NCBI GenBank assembly: GCA_000727475.1 | Contig: KL647301.1 | Location: 434,001 to 498,000 of the forward strand | DNA: 64,000 bases | Reading direction: 5' to 3' | Source of the DNA: Sarcocystis neurona | Lineage: Eukaryota > Apicomplexa > Conoidasida > Eucoccidiorida > Sarcocystidae | Shown: piece after piece, positions 22,501 to 33,621 of the stretch | Position numbering within the stretch: the stretch's first letter is position 1 | How the letters are laid out: each line of letters begins with the position of its first letter | Position numbers and translations under genes: made by a program | The notes under the pieces: model-generated | Seen by the model: the letters and a program-made list of their open reading frames with translations, nothing else | Databases searched by the model: none | Told to the model about the DNA's origin: nothing

Positions 22501-25500
22501 CGCAGAAGAAGCAGCAGCAGCAGAAAAGGTGCAGCCGGTGGGGTGTGGCGGCGGCAGCAGCAAGACGGAGAGCGAAGAGGAGGTGGAGCAGTAGTGGCAG
22601 CAGGGGAGAGGAAGCGTGGGCGGTGGAGGAGCAGAGAAGCAAGTCTGCAGCGGAAAAGCAGACGGGGAGACAGCGGAGGCAAATTAGAGGGAGTGGCGAG
22701 CAGCAGAGCAGACCGCAGCAGCAGGAGCAGCAGCAGGCAGCGAGGAAGTGTGGGGTATGGCGAGAGAGGCCGCGCAGCAGCGGACAGAGGAGGAGGAGGA
22801 GAAGGAGGCATGGTGCTCCAGCAGCAGGGAGTGGAGCGACGGAGCAGCAGGAGCAGCAGCAGAAGAAGCAGCAGCAGATTCACACGGAATCGTTGGCGGC
22901 GCAGCAGAGACCGACACGCAAGCAGCTTCATCAGAGGGGCTCGGAACCGGAGCCCCAGCGGCAGCAAATCTCCCGTTTCCTCAGCGGCAGCAAGAGGCGC
23001 ACCCGGAGCTGGAGCCGCAGCAGGAAGAAGAAGTGCCTCCCTGGAGGAGACGAGACGGCAGCGAGACAGGCCACTCTGGCGTGAGGAAGAAGCGATAGTG
23101 GGGAGGGGGGGAGGCGGACGAACAGCAGCAGCCGCACGCGGTGACAGCAGGGGCAGAGAGGGAGGAGGAGGAGGAGCAGCAGCAGATGAGAGACTGGGCA
23201 GGGACGCAGAGGGGAGAAGAAGTCGCAGCCCGTTTGGCGGAGGGAGACGGGGGAGTTTCGTGCGGCCTGCAGAGAGACGGGACGGCCCCAGCAGCCGGAG
23301 AGACGGGCGTCGCTTTGGGGAGTACGTCCAGCGCGAAAGCCGGGTGTCTGAGTCGCCTCCGCACAGGCGAAGGTTAGAAGAGAAGGCGCTGCTGCCGCAT
23401 GCGTCGCCGCAGCATGAGATGCAGCTGCAGCAGCCGCGGCTGCAGCACCCCCAGAGGGCGCAGCAGCAGAGGCAGCAGCAGCACGCGCAGCCGAGCCCGG
23501 TGATTTTGCGACTGCCAGGGAAGAACGCAGTGGCGTCTCCCTCGTCGCGGCCGGTCGTTTTGTCCAGCAGCAGTCGTGGGGCTGCAGGAACAACAGCAGC
23601 AGCAGCCTGCGTGTTGGAGTGCGGCAGTCCAGGAGCTGTTGCTGACTGCTTTGGCGGCAGAGGCGGGTACTCCGCGTCGTCTCGCGGTGGAGGCGGGGGG
23701 GGAGGGAAAGGAGGCTCTGCCCACAAAGGGAGACGCGCGTCGTACATGCAGCAGCAGCAGCACGAGGCGGGGGGTGGAGCAGCAGTGGTTCTGCGAACGC
23801 GGCACCAGAGGGAAGCCGCTTCTTCTTCCTCTTCTTCGTTCTCTTCGTTTTCTCCTTCCTACGACCGACAGCAGCAGCAAGTGTGTCGGCGTTCTTCTGT
23901 GTCCCCACCGCGACAGCTGTATCGTAGCAGTGGAGCAGGAGGATCCGTAGGAGGAGGAAGGCAGCAGCTGCCGTTCGCCGGTGCGTCCGGTGCTTCCGCA
24001 GCAGGAGAGAGAGATGAAAGCGGCCATCGCCACCACCAGCAGCAGAGAGGTGTGTTGCTGCAGCGGCGACCCGGCGAGCACGCCGGTGGTGCGGCTTCGT
24101 CTTCCTCCTATGGCGCTGCTGCTGCTGCTTCTTCTGCAGCCGCTAGCCCTCCGCCGCACAGCAGCGAGCGACAGCAGCAGCACAGGGCGGACGCCGGGCG
24201 CGGGACAGGAGGAGGGGGAGGTGCAGCCGCAGCAGCGGCAGGACCACCGCGAGCTTGCCGAGAATACATGAATACAGGCAGGTGCGACAGACCAGAGCAG
24301 TGCCAGCTGCTTCATCCGGCGCGTGGCGAACTGTACAAATTTGAGCAGCAGTCTCTGTTACTGAAGAAGAACTACCTGCGTGAAGCCGCAGCGATGGGGT
24401 GGCGCGCCACAGACGCCCCCCCCCAAGCCGAGCAGGAGCGCGATTCGCAGCAATACCGCCGAGAGACAAGACCGTCCGGCGGAGGGAGACACGAGAGACG
24501 GGGGGGGTACGGCGGCGAGAGACGGGGGATCTGCGAAGCGCAGCGCCACGCCTCGCCGCCGCCGCAGCAGCACCAGCGCCACGGCCGAAGGCAGCACGAC
24601 GACCAGCAGCAGCGCGATAGGAGCAGCGAGACGGAGAGGGAGAGAGACAGAGACGCAGGCGGGGCAGGCGGAGAAGGCGAAGGAGGAGGCAGACATCACG
24701 GGGGAAGCAGCAGCAGTATGGGGTCTCGACAGCAGCAGGATCAGCAGCAGCAGGAACAGCAGCAGCAGACGCCGCGGCGAAGGAGCGAGGAGTCGGAAGG
24801 ACAGAAGTCAGCGGAAACGCAGCCGCAAGCCGCAGCAGCTGCAGCGCAGGCAGACGCCGCCGAAGCAGACGGAGCAGCAGAGGAACAGCCGAAAGTTTTT
24901 CAGCGAACGCCCTCCCAGCAACGAGCCCTGCACGAGTACATGCAGAAGCAGACCGCTGCTTTCCTTGACTCCGAATCGTACATGGAAGGCTGGTCGAAAA
25001 AAGAACTCATCGAGGTAAAGGACTCCCTGCTTCGGTCTGTCCCTTCCTCTATAACTTATCTATATTCTATATATGTGTGTGCGTGTGCATCCATCCATGT
25101 CTGCGAACTCTTGTGTCTTCATATACGTATATATGTCTCTTCACATGCATACGTTCCTATAACCTCTATACACACCCCTAAATGGATGTATACATACATG
25201 TACGGGGAACTTTGTGTATACGTATACATACGTTTCTACAGCTCACACATATGTGTACGTACGCATATATGTGTGACTATAGATCTGCGGAAGTGTGTTC
25301 GTGTCCATATGTGGACATGCCTGCCCAGGGAAGAAGTGTCTATCTCTCTGTAGATGATTGATACTTGTGTATGTGTGTATGCGTGTGTATGCGTTTGCTT
25401 TCATTCAAGCGTGTCTACATCTATACATATTGCAGTACCCCACGCAGATCGACAAAGTTGATGAACAGATGTGTGTGTCTGCATATATACACACGTGCTG

Positions 25501-27945
25501 ATATTCGTAGGAGGTCAAGGATCTACAGCGTGTGTCGTTTCTGTGCTGTATATGCCAGCGTCGACTGTTATTTTATATGAGTGAAAGTACGGTCTTCGGC
25601 GGCGCAGACCCTCCTTTCCTGGGAGGGGGAGGGGGCGGGAAGTGGAGAAGGGGACGTCAAATCTCCCAAGACCAAGCTGCAGCAGCACAGCAGCAGATAT
25701 ACTGCGCGCTGTTGGCCCTTCGTGTGACTGGCGACAGCACTTTTTCAGGTCGACTGGCCAGTCTTGCTTCCGATGTAGCCCCTCTTCTGGTCGCTTGTGT
25801 GCATATATATATTCACATGTGTAGAATGTCCCTCTGCTGCTGCGATTCTCTCTGTGTCTCTCTCTATCTATATATTCTATTCGTCCCCCTGTAGTTTGCT
25901 GGTGTGTCTGGAGGTATGTACACACGTGTGGGTAGGTAGCGGTGGCTGACGCCCAGTACGTAGTGGTGTGCGTGTCTGCGTCTCTGCCCCCCGCGACGCT
26001 GTCCAAAATACGCACAACTTCCTGCCTTGGGCGAGGTGTGTGTGTTCTGGCCTGGAAATCTCAAAGTAATATATATATATGCGTATGCATATATATGTAT
26101 ATATGTATACATAGGTATATATACGTAAAACTCCGGTCTTTCCACATATATATGTGTCGTTGGATGTGTAAGCACTTAACTCTTCAAAGACACACTTGTC
26201 TGTATATATTACAGTCCACTCCTCTCCTATATATATGTATGTCTCTGCATGTGCGTGTGTGTCCCCAAGTTCAGTTACTTATCCCCGTATATATATATGT
26301 AATATTCTGGTCACTTAAAAGATACATGGATGTAGATATGTCTCTGCCCGCGTATGCGGAGCTCACTTCAAAGTCCAGGGCTCTTCGTACGTATATATAT
26401 GTGTATGTCGTTGTGTATGGATATAATAGGCGGATGCCAGGCTGTAACTCTTTTATGTATAGGTATCCATACTCTCTCTATATGTATATAAATAGTGTAT
26501 ACACGTTGGTGTATGTATGTGCACATGCATACGTATACATATATATATATGAGCCCCTTTGTAATAGTTGTTAAGAAGGAGAAGTACGGATGCCAATTAG
26601 AACAAGTGCGCGTTGCCGTGTATCTGCTGGTGCCTGCTGCTGGTGGCGCCACTAGTGTTGACCTCCTACGAATATCAGCACGTGTGTATATATGCAGACA
26701 CACACATCTGTTCATCAATCTGGGGGTCTACCTGTCTATCCTTCCACATACATATATGTATTTTCTAGCCGGTATACTCCTGTGCCTCCACCTATCTTTC
26801 CATATATATATATGTGTGTTGTCTAGAAGTATAGTTCTGTGCCTGTGCCTCTCTCTCTCTATGTATGTATCTTGTAGAAGGTTTGCTCCTGTGCCTCTAT
26901 CTGTCTTCCCGTATGTACCCTGCAAGTGTGCTCCTGTGCTTCTTGGAACAGAAAGGAGTGAGTGTATCATAATGCAGGCATGCGTTTCCCCCCTTAAATA
27001 ATGTGTTTGTGTGGGGTGACTTCTGTTACATGTGTACTCTGAAATACGTGGAGAGATCACATTCGTGCGCGGGAAATGGTGCGTGTGCTGGGCTGCGATC
27101 TCTGCTGTTGTGGGTGCTGCAGTACTTCTACGACGAGTACCTGTCGCAGCAAATGTCTAGCGAAGATGCACTCGCCTCGGCGACGGGTAAGCTGCCACCG
27201 GGCGACCTGCTGGCGGCCCGCTGCCTCCCTCTCCAAGAAATATTCGGGCCACTTCCAAGGCTGCTGCCCCTGCTGCTGCTGCCACTGCTGCTCCTGCTGC
27301 CGCTGCTGCTGTTGGTGCGCCTGCTGGTGTTGCCGTCTTTGGTTCGGCTGTGTTTCCTTTGCTGCCGGTGCCGCTGCGACTGGCGCGCCTCCTCTTCTCT
27401 GCGCGGGGTGCGACTTCTCCTGTGGCTCCAGTGGCTTGTGCTTCCTCTCCGACGTTGCTTCCTGCCGTCTTGCTGTTGTTGCGCTGTTGCTGCCAGCCCC
27501 AGTATTGCTGCTGCTTGTCCTTCTCGTTCCGATGCTGCTGCGGCGTTTCCGCGGCTCCCGCTGCTGCTCCTGCTGGTCGTGCTCCTGCACTTCATGTTGG
27601 GGAATCCTGCGGTTGCTGCTGCACGGGCGGTGCTGTCTCGGTTGCTGCACACAGTGTCCGCAGCTGTTGCAAGCTGCTGCAGCTGCTCCTTCGTCACGCA
27701 TGTTGGTATCACACACAATACACATATACACATATATGTGTATGTATAGGTACCTGCAGACAGACAAGGTCTGATATATGTTTGTGGGTGTGGATGTATG
27801 CGTATGTATTAAGGCGCGCTGTAAAACGTAACTTTGTTCTTCACTGACGCTTGAGTTGCTGCTGCTGTTGCGGCTGGTTGCTCTGTGCTGCTTTTCTGGG
27901 CGCAGCGTACGTGGAACATCCGGAGGAGTACGGGCTGCTCGCTAA

Positions 27946-27977
<32 letters not shown>

Positions 27978-27985
27978 CTGGCTGA
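16024..27985 (+). CDS. Giant SR-rich CCCH zinc-finger protein with UAP56-binding motif
   Basis: Exons 16024-16584, about 17473-25014 (or from 17221), 27123-27186 and 27906-27985 join in phases 0, 0 and 1 to about 2,750 residues. Exon 1 ends with RLLDMSLDEVIREGAKRKP, a close match to the LDMSLDDII UAP56-binding motif of ALY/FYTTD1-type mRNA export factors. Exon 2 is dominated by RS, RSSSR, Gly/Ala and Gln tracts. Near residue 2450 it has one C-X8-C-X5-C-X3-H finger (CREYMNTGRCDRPEQCQLLH). The tail SKKELIE joins YFYDEYLSQQMSSEDALASA and ends in a Ser run. The inferred role is a nuclear mRNP, splicing or export factor. No named orthologue was recognised. The start is the first in-frame ATG of exon 1, and earlier exons are possible. 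The gene is unusual for its size and for continuous low complexity around small conserved islands. Confidence 0.75.
16630..16745. repeat. 18-21 bp tandem repeat in CCCH gene intron 1
   Basis: About five imperfect units of TGCTGCTTCKTAGCTTYTGC-type sequence directly after exon 1, followed by CTG-rich intron DNA to about 17400. Confidence 0.6.
17473..25014 (+). CDS. CCCH/SR gene exon 2 (RS domain and zinc finger)
   Basis: The longest open stretch in the window (open from 17194). The first 250 bases read as CTG-driven Leu/Cys and are probably intron, so the GGCTCTGCAG acceptor (exon from 17473, phase 0) is preferred over TTTTAAG (17221). It holds a 300-base LLP-x-ERR repeat, long RS stretches, the CCCH finger at 24256-24315, a DR/ER-rich stretch and a conserved-looking end (RALHEYMQKQTAAFLDSESY...). 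Donor GTAAAG at 25015. A 781-codon frame on the opposite strand (21402-23747) is a composition shadow. Confidence 0.75.
18960..19265 (+). repeat. In-frame LLP-x-ERR repeat in CCCH/SR protein
   Basis: About ten degenerate copies of an 8-9 residue unit (ERRLLLPPE-like). The spacing is regular enough to suggest an extended helical or basic-Leu repeat rather than random triplet expansion. Confidence 0.6.
24256..24315 (+). other. CCCH zinc-finger segment
   Basis: Cys codons at 24256, 24283 and 24301 and His at 24313 give C-X8-C-X5-C-X3-H, the RNA-binding CCCH spacing. It is followed by PARGELYKFEQQSLLLKKNY. Confidence 0.85.
25458..25518 (+). repeat. 61-bp perfect inverted repeat, left arm
   Basis: TTGATGAACAGATGTGTGTG... 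is identical over 61 bases to the reverse complement of 26658-26718. It lies in the 2.1-kb intron (25015-27122) of the CCCH gene. Confidence 0.9.
26658..26718 (-). repeat. 61-bp perfect inverted repeat, right arm
   Basis: Reverse complement of 25458-25518. The 1,139 bases between the arms contain TATATG microsatellite and non-repetitive DNA with no recognised gene. No target-site duplication was seen at the outer edges. Confidence 0.9.
27123..27186 (+). CDS. CCCH/SR gene exon 3
   Basis: After acceptor GGGTGCTGCAG it reads YFYDEYLSQQMSSEDALASA T, free of repeats. It continues the SKKELIE end of exon 2 in phase 0 and stops at consensus donor GTAAGC in phase 1. Confidence 0.65.
27255..27690. 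repeat. CTG-rich tract in CCCH gene intron 3
   Basis: CTG/TGC triplet-rich intron DNA. Long Leu/Cys (+) and Gln/Arg (-) frames here are composition shadows. Confidence 0.55.
27906..27985 (+). CDS. CCCH/SR gene exon 4 and stop
   Basis: Acceptor TCTGGGCGCAG. The two bases CG complete an Ala codon, then [20 protein letters not shown] and on to TGA at 27983-27985. It lies between a CTG tract upstream and a CAG tract that begins inside its own Ser run. Confidence 0.6.
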
Positions 27986-28570
27986 TTTAACAGCAGTGCA
28001 AGAGAGGTACGTTTGTGTATGCACCAAAGCACCACGACTCCCAGCGAGAAGTCAGCGACAGCCATCGAGCAGCGTCCATCCGCGCAGCAGCACAGCAGCA
28101 GCGCCTACAACAGCAACAGGAGTAGTCCAACAGCAACAGCAGCAGCAGCAAAGAAGAGCAGCGGCACGCAGCACCAGCAGTAGCAGCAGCGCAGCAACAG
28201 CAGCTGCAGCGAAGAATGCCGCGGAGAAGGTAGCAAACGCGTTTTTCGTGGTGTTTGCAGAGGAGGTAGTTTCCTCGGAGACTCGATCGCCTTAGGAGCA
28301 GCAGCAACGGCAGGCGCAAATATCTCCGGCAACCGAGCAGGGGCGTGCACAAGAGCCGCAGGCAGCTTGCCGCTAGTGACAGCAACTGCAGCGACGAAGC
28401 GGAGCAGCACAGCAGCAGCAACGGCAGCACCAGGAGGAGTGCAGCGACCAAGCGTCGGTAGCACTGCAGCGCAGTCCACCAGCCATGTGGAGCAACGCGG
28501 CAGCACTGGCTGCAGCAGGCGTAGCCCTACGGTGCCGCAGCAGCAGCAGGTTTGCTGCGCGATGTGAGGC
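27945..28570. repeat. CAG-rich tract spanning the CCCH gene 3' end
   Basis: CAG/AGC triplets start within the last exon's Ser codons and continue about 570 bases past the stop, probably 3' UTR or intergenic. Confidence 0.5.
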
Positions 28571-29338
28571 AGGAGGGCAGCAGCCGGCTGCATTTCCGGC
28601 GCGCAGGAGCCCATCTTGTGCCCCGGTGCTGGCGGAGGAGGTGGCCGCGTGTATCCTGCGCGTGTGCTGCGCCTCTGTTTTGTCCACGTGGAGTTCTTTT
28701 CTTCGCCGTTTCCCCTGTCTCGCCTGCGTGAAATGTACCCGTTGTCCACACGCCGGACAACTGTACGGAACTCATGCACTTGCATATACAAATATCCCCA
28801 GGTGTGTAGGGAGGGAGAGGCACCGATGCTCCCCGCTTTACTGGCGTCCGTTTGTGGTTGTGCGTGTGTGGTGTGAAGGTCTCCTGGACCTCTCCACATA
28901 CACCCGTAAATAAATATGAAGTGCATGCGCACCTGTCTGTGTAAACGCGCCCCTATGCGTGTATACTGCGAATATGCGGACCCAGACATATTGAGCTATA
29001 TATATATATATAGAGAGAGAGGCACGCCCATGCACACGCATACGTGCGTGTCTACGTAGAGCGTTTCGCTTGCATATCACATATGTGTATATACATGTGC
29101 GTATTGTTAGCAGTATTGCCGTGTGGGGAGGAGGAACTCTCGCTTCCTGGTGTTTTTTGTCTTGAAGAAGATGGGGGCAGCCGTTGCGAAGTGGTCCTGC
29201 ATGCCTTTTCAAATGTGTGCTTTACGTGGGTGTATTTTTGTATACGCGAGTCATCATCAAGTCAGTCTTGTATCCGTCGATTTCTCACTTACCCACACTG
29301 ATACGTATGTCCACGGAGACGTAAAAGTTTAGTTAAGT

Positions 29339-29740
29339 TTACATGTACAGAGACACATGCATGCGACTGTCGTTTTGTGGATGTGGACGCGTATTTTGAA
29401 CAGTGGCTTGACGCAGGGAAATATTTCTGTTTGAATTTTTCCGTGCTACGGGACGTAGGGAACGGCTACGTCCGGCCGCTGGAACGCTGTAGCGTCTGCG
29501 AGGCTCCTGCAGAGGGGAAACAGCAACGCCTTCGTCTGCAGAAGCAGCTGCAGTAGTAGCAGCAGCAGCAGTGCACCTCAATTGCTTCGTCACTCCTCGC
29601 TCTTCACCAGTGCAGCGCCCTGTCCCTTTGCTGCTGCCGTCGCTTGTTCTGCGGCTGCGGATAATTCTGCTGTTGCCCTGACGTTCTCGTGACTTCTGTG
29701 AAGCGGGGGGGTGATGGCAAGCGTGCGCTGCATCCGTCAT
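29339..29740 (-). CDS. Candidate hydrophilic ORF, unknown
   Basis: 133 codons from ATG at 29740 (MTDAAHACHHPPASQKSRER...), rich in Arg/Ser/Thr with a short Ala/Thr run, to a stop at 29339. The style resembles Eimeria low-complexity protein, but no domain was recognised. Confidence 0.22.
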   Translation of the reverse strand: MTDAAHACHHPPASQKSRERQGNSRIIRSRRTSDGSSKGTGRCTGEERGVTKQLRCTAAAATTAAASADEGVAVSPLQEPRRRYSVPAAGRSRSLRPVARKNSNRNISLRQATVQNTRPHPQNDSRMHVSLYM

Positions 29741-32486
29741 AGATGTATACGTAGCACTTAATACAGGCACACGCCCGAAACGGGGGAGTCTCTTGCTGCA
29801 TGTGTATAGACTGGACCACTCACTCTATACATATACGCATGTATAAATATATGCGCCCATTCCACATATTTACGCTGTAGCTACGTAGAATCGTTTCTCA
29901 GTTCGCATACGTGTGCTGAACACGTCAAGCAAATGTAAACAGAGACAGTCTAAAAGCACCGCGTGATAGCATGTATCGACTGCGTCCCACCGACCGGGCG
30001 TCTAAACAAGCGCCACCCTGCTGCCGCTTGTCATACAGGAGCGCGGCTGCAGGACACGCGGTTGTGCTGCGGCAATACCTGAGTGTTGCTTGCATTATAA
30101 AAGAAGGAGGGGAGAATGTTGACGATGTGGCTGCGTGCATGCGCAGCCCCGTTGCTTCACACCTCGCGCGTGCGTCTAAAGTGCTAATGAAGCCACTGAT
30201 ACGTTGACGAGTACAGACGTCGCTGCACGACGCTGCAAAACCAGCTGCAGGAGCAGCAGTTGGCGGGCAGCTGGCCACACGTGCACGGCCGCTTGGTACT
30301 GTTCGCCAGAAAACTGCCAGTTTTCCTTGCGTCCCGTGACGGATAAATGAAGACACACCATTAGCTGCGCGTATGCGGCTGTCTGTTCATCACGCGGCTC
30401 CTATGCACCAAAATTGTTCTGCTTTCTCACAGCCGTTGCATAGACGTGCACACAGGAAGGTAATGTGAGTGCTTGGATTGAGGACAGGAGTATACAGCAG
30501 TGAACACAGGGAGTACCGAGAGGTGTAGGGTCTGCCTTATGCTGCCACCATGTGGAAAACTTGCAGTAGCGGATTCGAAGGCCTGGCGAGAGGAGCCGCT
30601 GCAAACGCTCTTCGAATTCGCGAAGTTCGGGGACGCACTGAGCCACGCGACGAACTACGAGAAAGAGGAACGGTGTGCGATGCACTTGCACTTTGTACAG
30701 CGTCTTGTACAATGCGGTGTGAGGTAAACTTTACTGCGTAGACGGGAGTCAGCAGTACTTTCTTTACGTTTGCTGAAATGTAAAGAAGTCACACTGCACT
30801 CGTACTTGCCCACAAGAAGCGTACGCGCTGTTGCGCTTCGTGGCTTACATCTAAAACACATAACCAACTCCCTCAGCAACGGAGAAGGAGTGGTGCAAGA
30901 CGGGTCATGAAGTGCTGCTTTCAGCGGCACGACGAAAATGAACGCGAACGCTTTGCATCTGCAACTGCAGCTGTGTGCAGCTGAGGCTCCCCATCGCAGG
31001 TGGCTGCCACTTGAATTCAAGTTCCTCTCGTCAGAAATGCGGCAAGCTGTACGGTTCTGCTACTTGCGCTGCTGCTATCGCTCCCGTGCTGCAGCCTCCA
31101 CGGCTGCCTCCGTGTGCGAAAACTGCTGATGCTGCTCCTTTACTAGTGCTGCTGCGTTACGGTTGCTGCTTCCTGTAGTTGCTAGCACTGCGGTTCGCAC
31201 GGCGCTGCTGTTGCTGCGCCTGCCCAGCTGTCGTGCTTGCCGACGTCATCGATCGTCCTTCTGGTTCCGTTACGGTGCTGCAGCTGCTGCTGCTTCATGG
31301 TGCCATGTGTTCAGTAGCACCAGCTGCGACTCATGAGGAATGCGCCCACGTATGGAGAGCAGGCACAACAGCCACGGCTGAAGAAGGTGCATTCGTTGCT
31401 GGTGCATGCGTTCTTCGTACCTGCCCGCCGTTCTTGCCTCGATGCGCTAACAAGTGTCTAATATGTGGTAGGATAGTACTAGCTGCTGGTCTCGCAGTGG
31501 TGCTGCTGCGGCTGCTGGTGCTGCGGCATCAGCGGGCTGCCCTTTCTGCTGCCTTCTGCTCCTACTGCGTACCAACTAGGCAAGTGCTGCAGAAATGGCA
31601 GATCGACAGCGGTGCTGCTTGTGAATGGGGGTGACACTGTCGCCCAGTATTTTTGTGATTTGCTGATGGTAACTTCGAACGTTCAACTGCCTCGGCGACC
31701 GCCAAACCTGCTGCCGGCAAGCTACGTATACAAAAATCCTATCGATGTACGCTGACACATTTTGCATCCAAATAATGTGTAAAGTATTCCCCATATAGGG
31801 TAAAGGGCTCTCGTCGCATCTAAAGATGCAGAGAGCTAGTCACTGCTTCCCGTACGCACCCGCTTGTTTCACCTCAAGTACTTCCCACGGATTCGTTTAT
31901 ATACACTTCTCTGCCGCTGATTTCGTCTTCTATTGCACTATACTCTACCTTTTCCTCTATACGCGCGCTCGCTACATATACATGTATATACAGACTGTAG
32001 TGTCCCTTTTACTGCAGAAGCATTCTCTTTCTCTAAATGTATACGTATTCGTTGCACATATATATATGTATATTTCTACGTGTACGTGTGGTAGGGTGTA
32101 AATTCATTGATACGCTTGCATACGATGACGTTGAAGGCACAGACAAAGTGGAGAGATAGGCACGATTTCAATATAGCTTCGCAAGAAACACACGTGTGTT
32201 GTAGTCTGGGGCGTGCAGGTGCTGTTCGAGATGGGCGCTTTTGAGAGATTGTTACCTACGGAGGTTCGTTAACCCCGTTCTTTGTGGCTAGAAAAATGTG
32301 GACACTCCCTCTGTTGGGCAAAAAAGAAGTTTTTGTCCGTATGTGTGTGACCTCTTGTGCGGAGATTATGCCACCCTGCGTATAGTAATTCAAATACACG
32401 TACACCTGTGTAGGTGTGTGCATACGTATGCAGAAAACAAGTCGGGAAGTTGGTAGGGCGCCTCCGTAGGGCATGTGTATATAAAT

Positions 32487-32566
32487 ATTGATACATAAAC
32501 AAATACTTCTGTGTGTATATTTCTATTGATACGTAAACAAATACTTCTGTGTGTATATTTCTGTCA
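32487..32566. repeat. 39-bp tandem duplication
   Basis: Two adjacent near-identical units of TTGATACRTAAACAAATACT... ending in TGTGTGTATATTTCT. Confidence 0.75.
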
Positions 32567-32777
32567 CATCTGTCTCCCCTCCTGTCCTTCACGGTCACAT
32601 CGACCTAGCCACCCCTTCAACCACATCTATGTACTTTGTGAAGGGATACGAAGCATTAGCAGCCGGAGCTCGCGCCTCTTCGCCAATGTTCCTGGGATGT
32701 CTTCACGCGACACAAGGACGCGCGACCCATAGCGTGCCGCCATTTTAGTTGTTCCCCACTTAGCGATTGTTGTCTAA

Positions 32778-32900
32778 ATGTATACAACTCTCATATGTAG
32801 ACCCCTGCTACATATTCGTGGGCGTGCGAGTTAACATGTATACAACTCCCATACGGATAAATCCCTGCTACGTATTCGTGCGTGTGCGAGTTTACATACA
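32778..32900. repeat. About 60-bp imperfect tandem duplication
   Basis: Two units share TGTATACAACTCYCATA, CCCTGCTACRTATTCGTG and GTGCGAGTT blocks in the same order. Confidence 0.7.
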
Positions 32901-33177
32901 TCCGCTCCTGGCGCTGCTGTTGCTGCGTCTGCGGCTCGCGTGTTGCAAGGCCAACTACACGTTCGTAATACATGTATACATACGTGCACGTGGACAACAC
33001 CATAAGCGCGGCTACTTGTATGTGTATATGGCGTCGCATACCTTGATACGTGTGCGTGGTGCGGGCGTGAACTGAAAGTGGCCCCCACGCATACACACAC
33101 CGTAGGCGTCAAGCTTTCCTTCCTGGACACTGACGGATGCACGGCTTGTATTTTCTTAGGACGAGGCGGACGAAGCA

Positions 33178-33621
33178 ATGCACACACACGCCTTCTACAT
33201 GCTAGTGCATTTGAACTGCATGACCCTACGATCGCACCATACACTTAAAGTTGCAGATACACTCTTCTGTGGCCGTGCATGTATAGCAGGAAGATTTTTC
33301 GTAAATGATGCCGTATCGAAGGTACTTTCTCGAGGAATTGGTGGTTTCTTAGTGTTAGCCTGTATTCGGTCGAAGGCACTTTTTAGCAAGTGTCTGACCC
33401 TTGTCGCCTGTTCGAGCAAACGAAGACACTTTGAAGAGTCGCAGGGGCGGCTGCCGTATCAGTTACTGCAACAGCAGCAACCCCAGCCGAAACGGCACCA
33501 GCAGAACAGCAGAAGTGACGCTAGCAGAAGATCGGAAGCAACAGCAGTAGCAGCGGTTGCAGCTGCAGCAGCCAGCCAGGCAATCCTCACGTGTTCCACG
33601 CACGTACCAGCAGCTGGATAA
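33178..33621 (+). CDS. Candidate ORF with Gln-rich segment, unknown
   Basis: 147 codons from ATG (MHTHAFYMLVHLNCMTLRSH...). About 85 repeat-free residues are followed by LLQQQQPQPKRHQQ and an Ala-rich end. No domain was recognised and no upstream signal was seen. It may be a chance frame. Confidence 0.2.
   Translation: MHTHAFYMLVHLNCMTLRSHHTLKVADTLFCGRACIAGRFFVNDAVSKVLSRGIGGFLVLACIRSKALFSKCLTLVACSSKRRHFEESQGRLPYQLLQQQQPQPKRHQQNSRSDASRRSEATAVAAVAAAAASQAILTCSTHVPAAG

Noticed and set aside
21402..23747. 781-codon minus-strand ORF opposite the CCCH/SR exon
   Set aside because: Leu/Arg/Pro/Ser-rich mirror of the SR-coding strand. The + frame is longer and carries the zinc finger and the splice-consistent neighbours.
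30500..30727. 75-codon + frame (ending FVQRLVQCGVR) as a gene
   Set aside because: Acceptable composition but no ATG context, splice partner or homology. Frames of this size are expected by chance in repeat-poor DNA.
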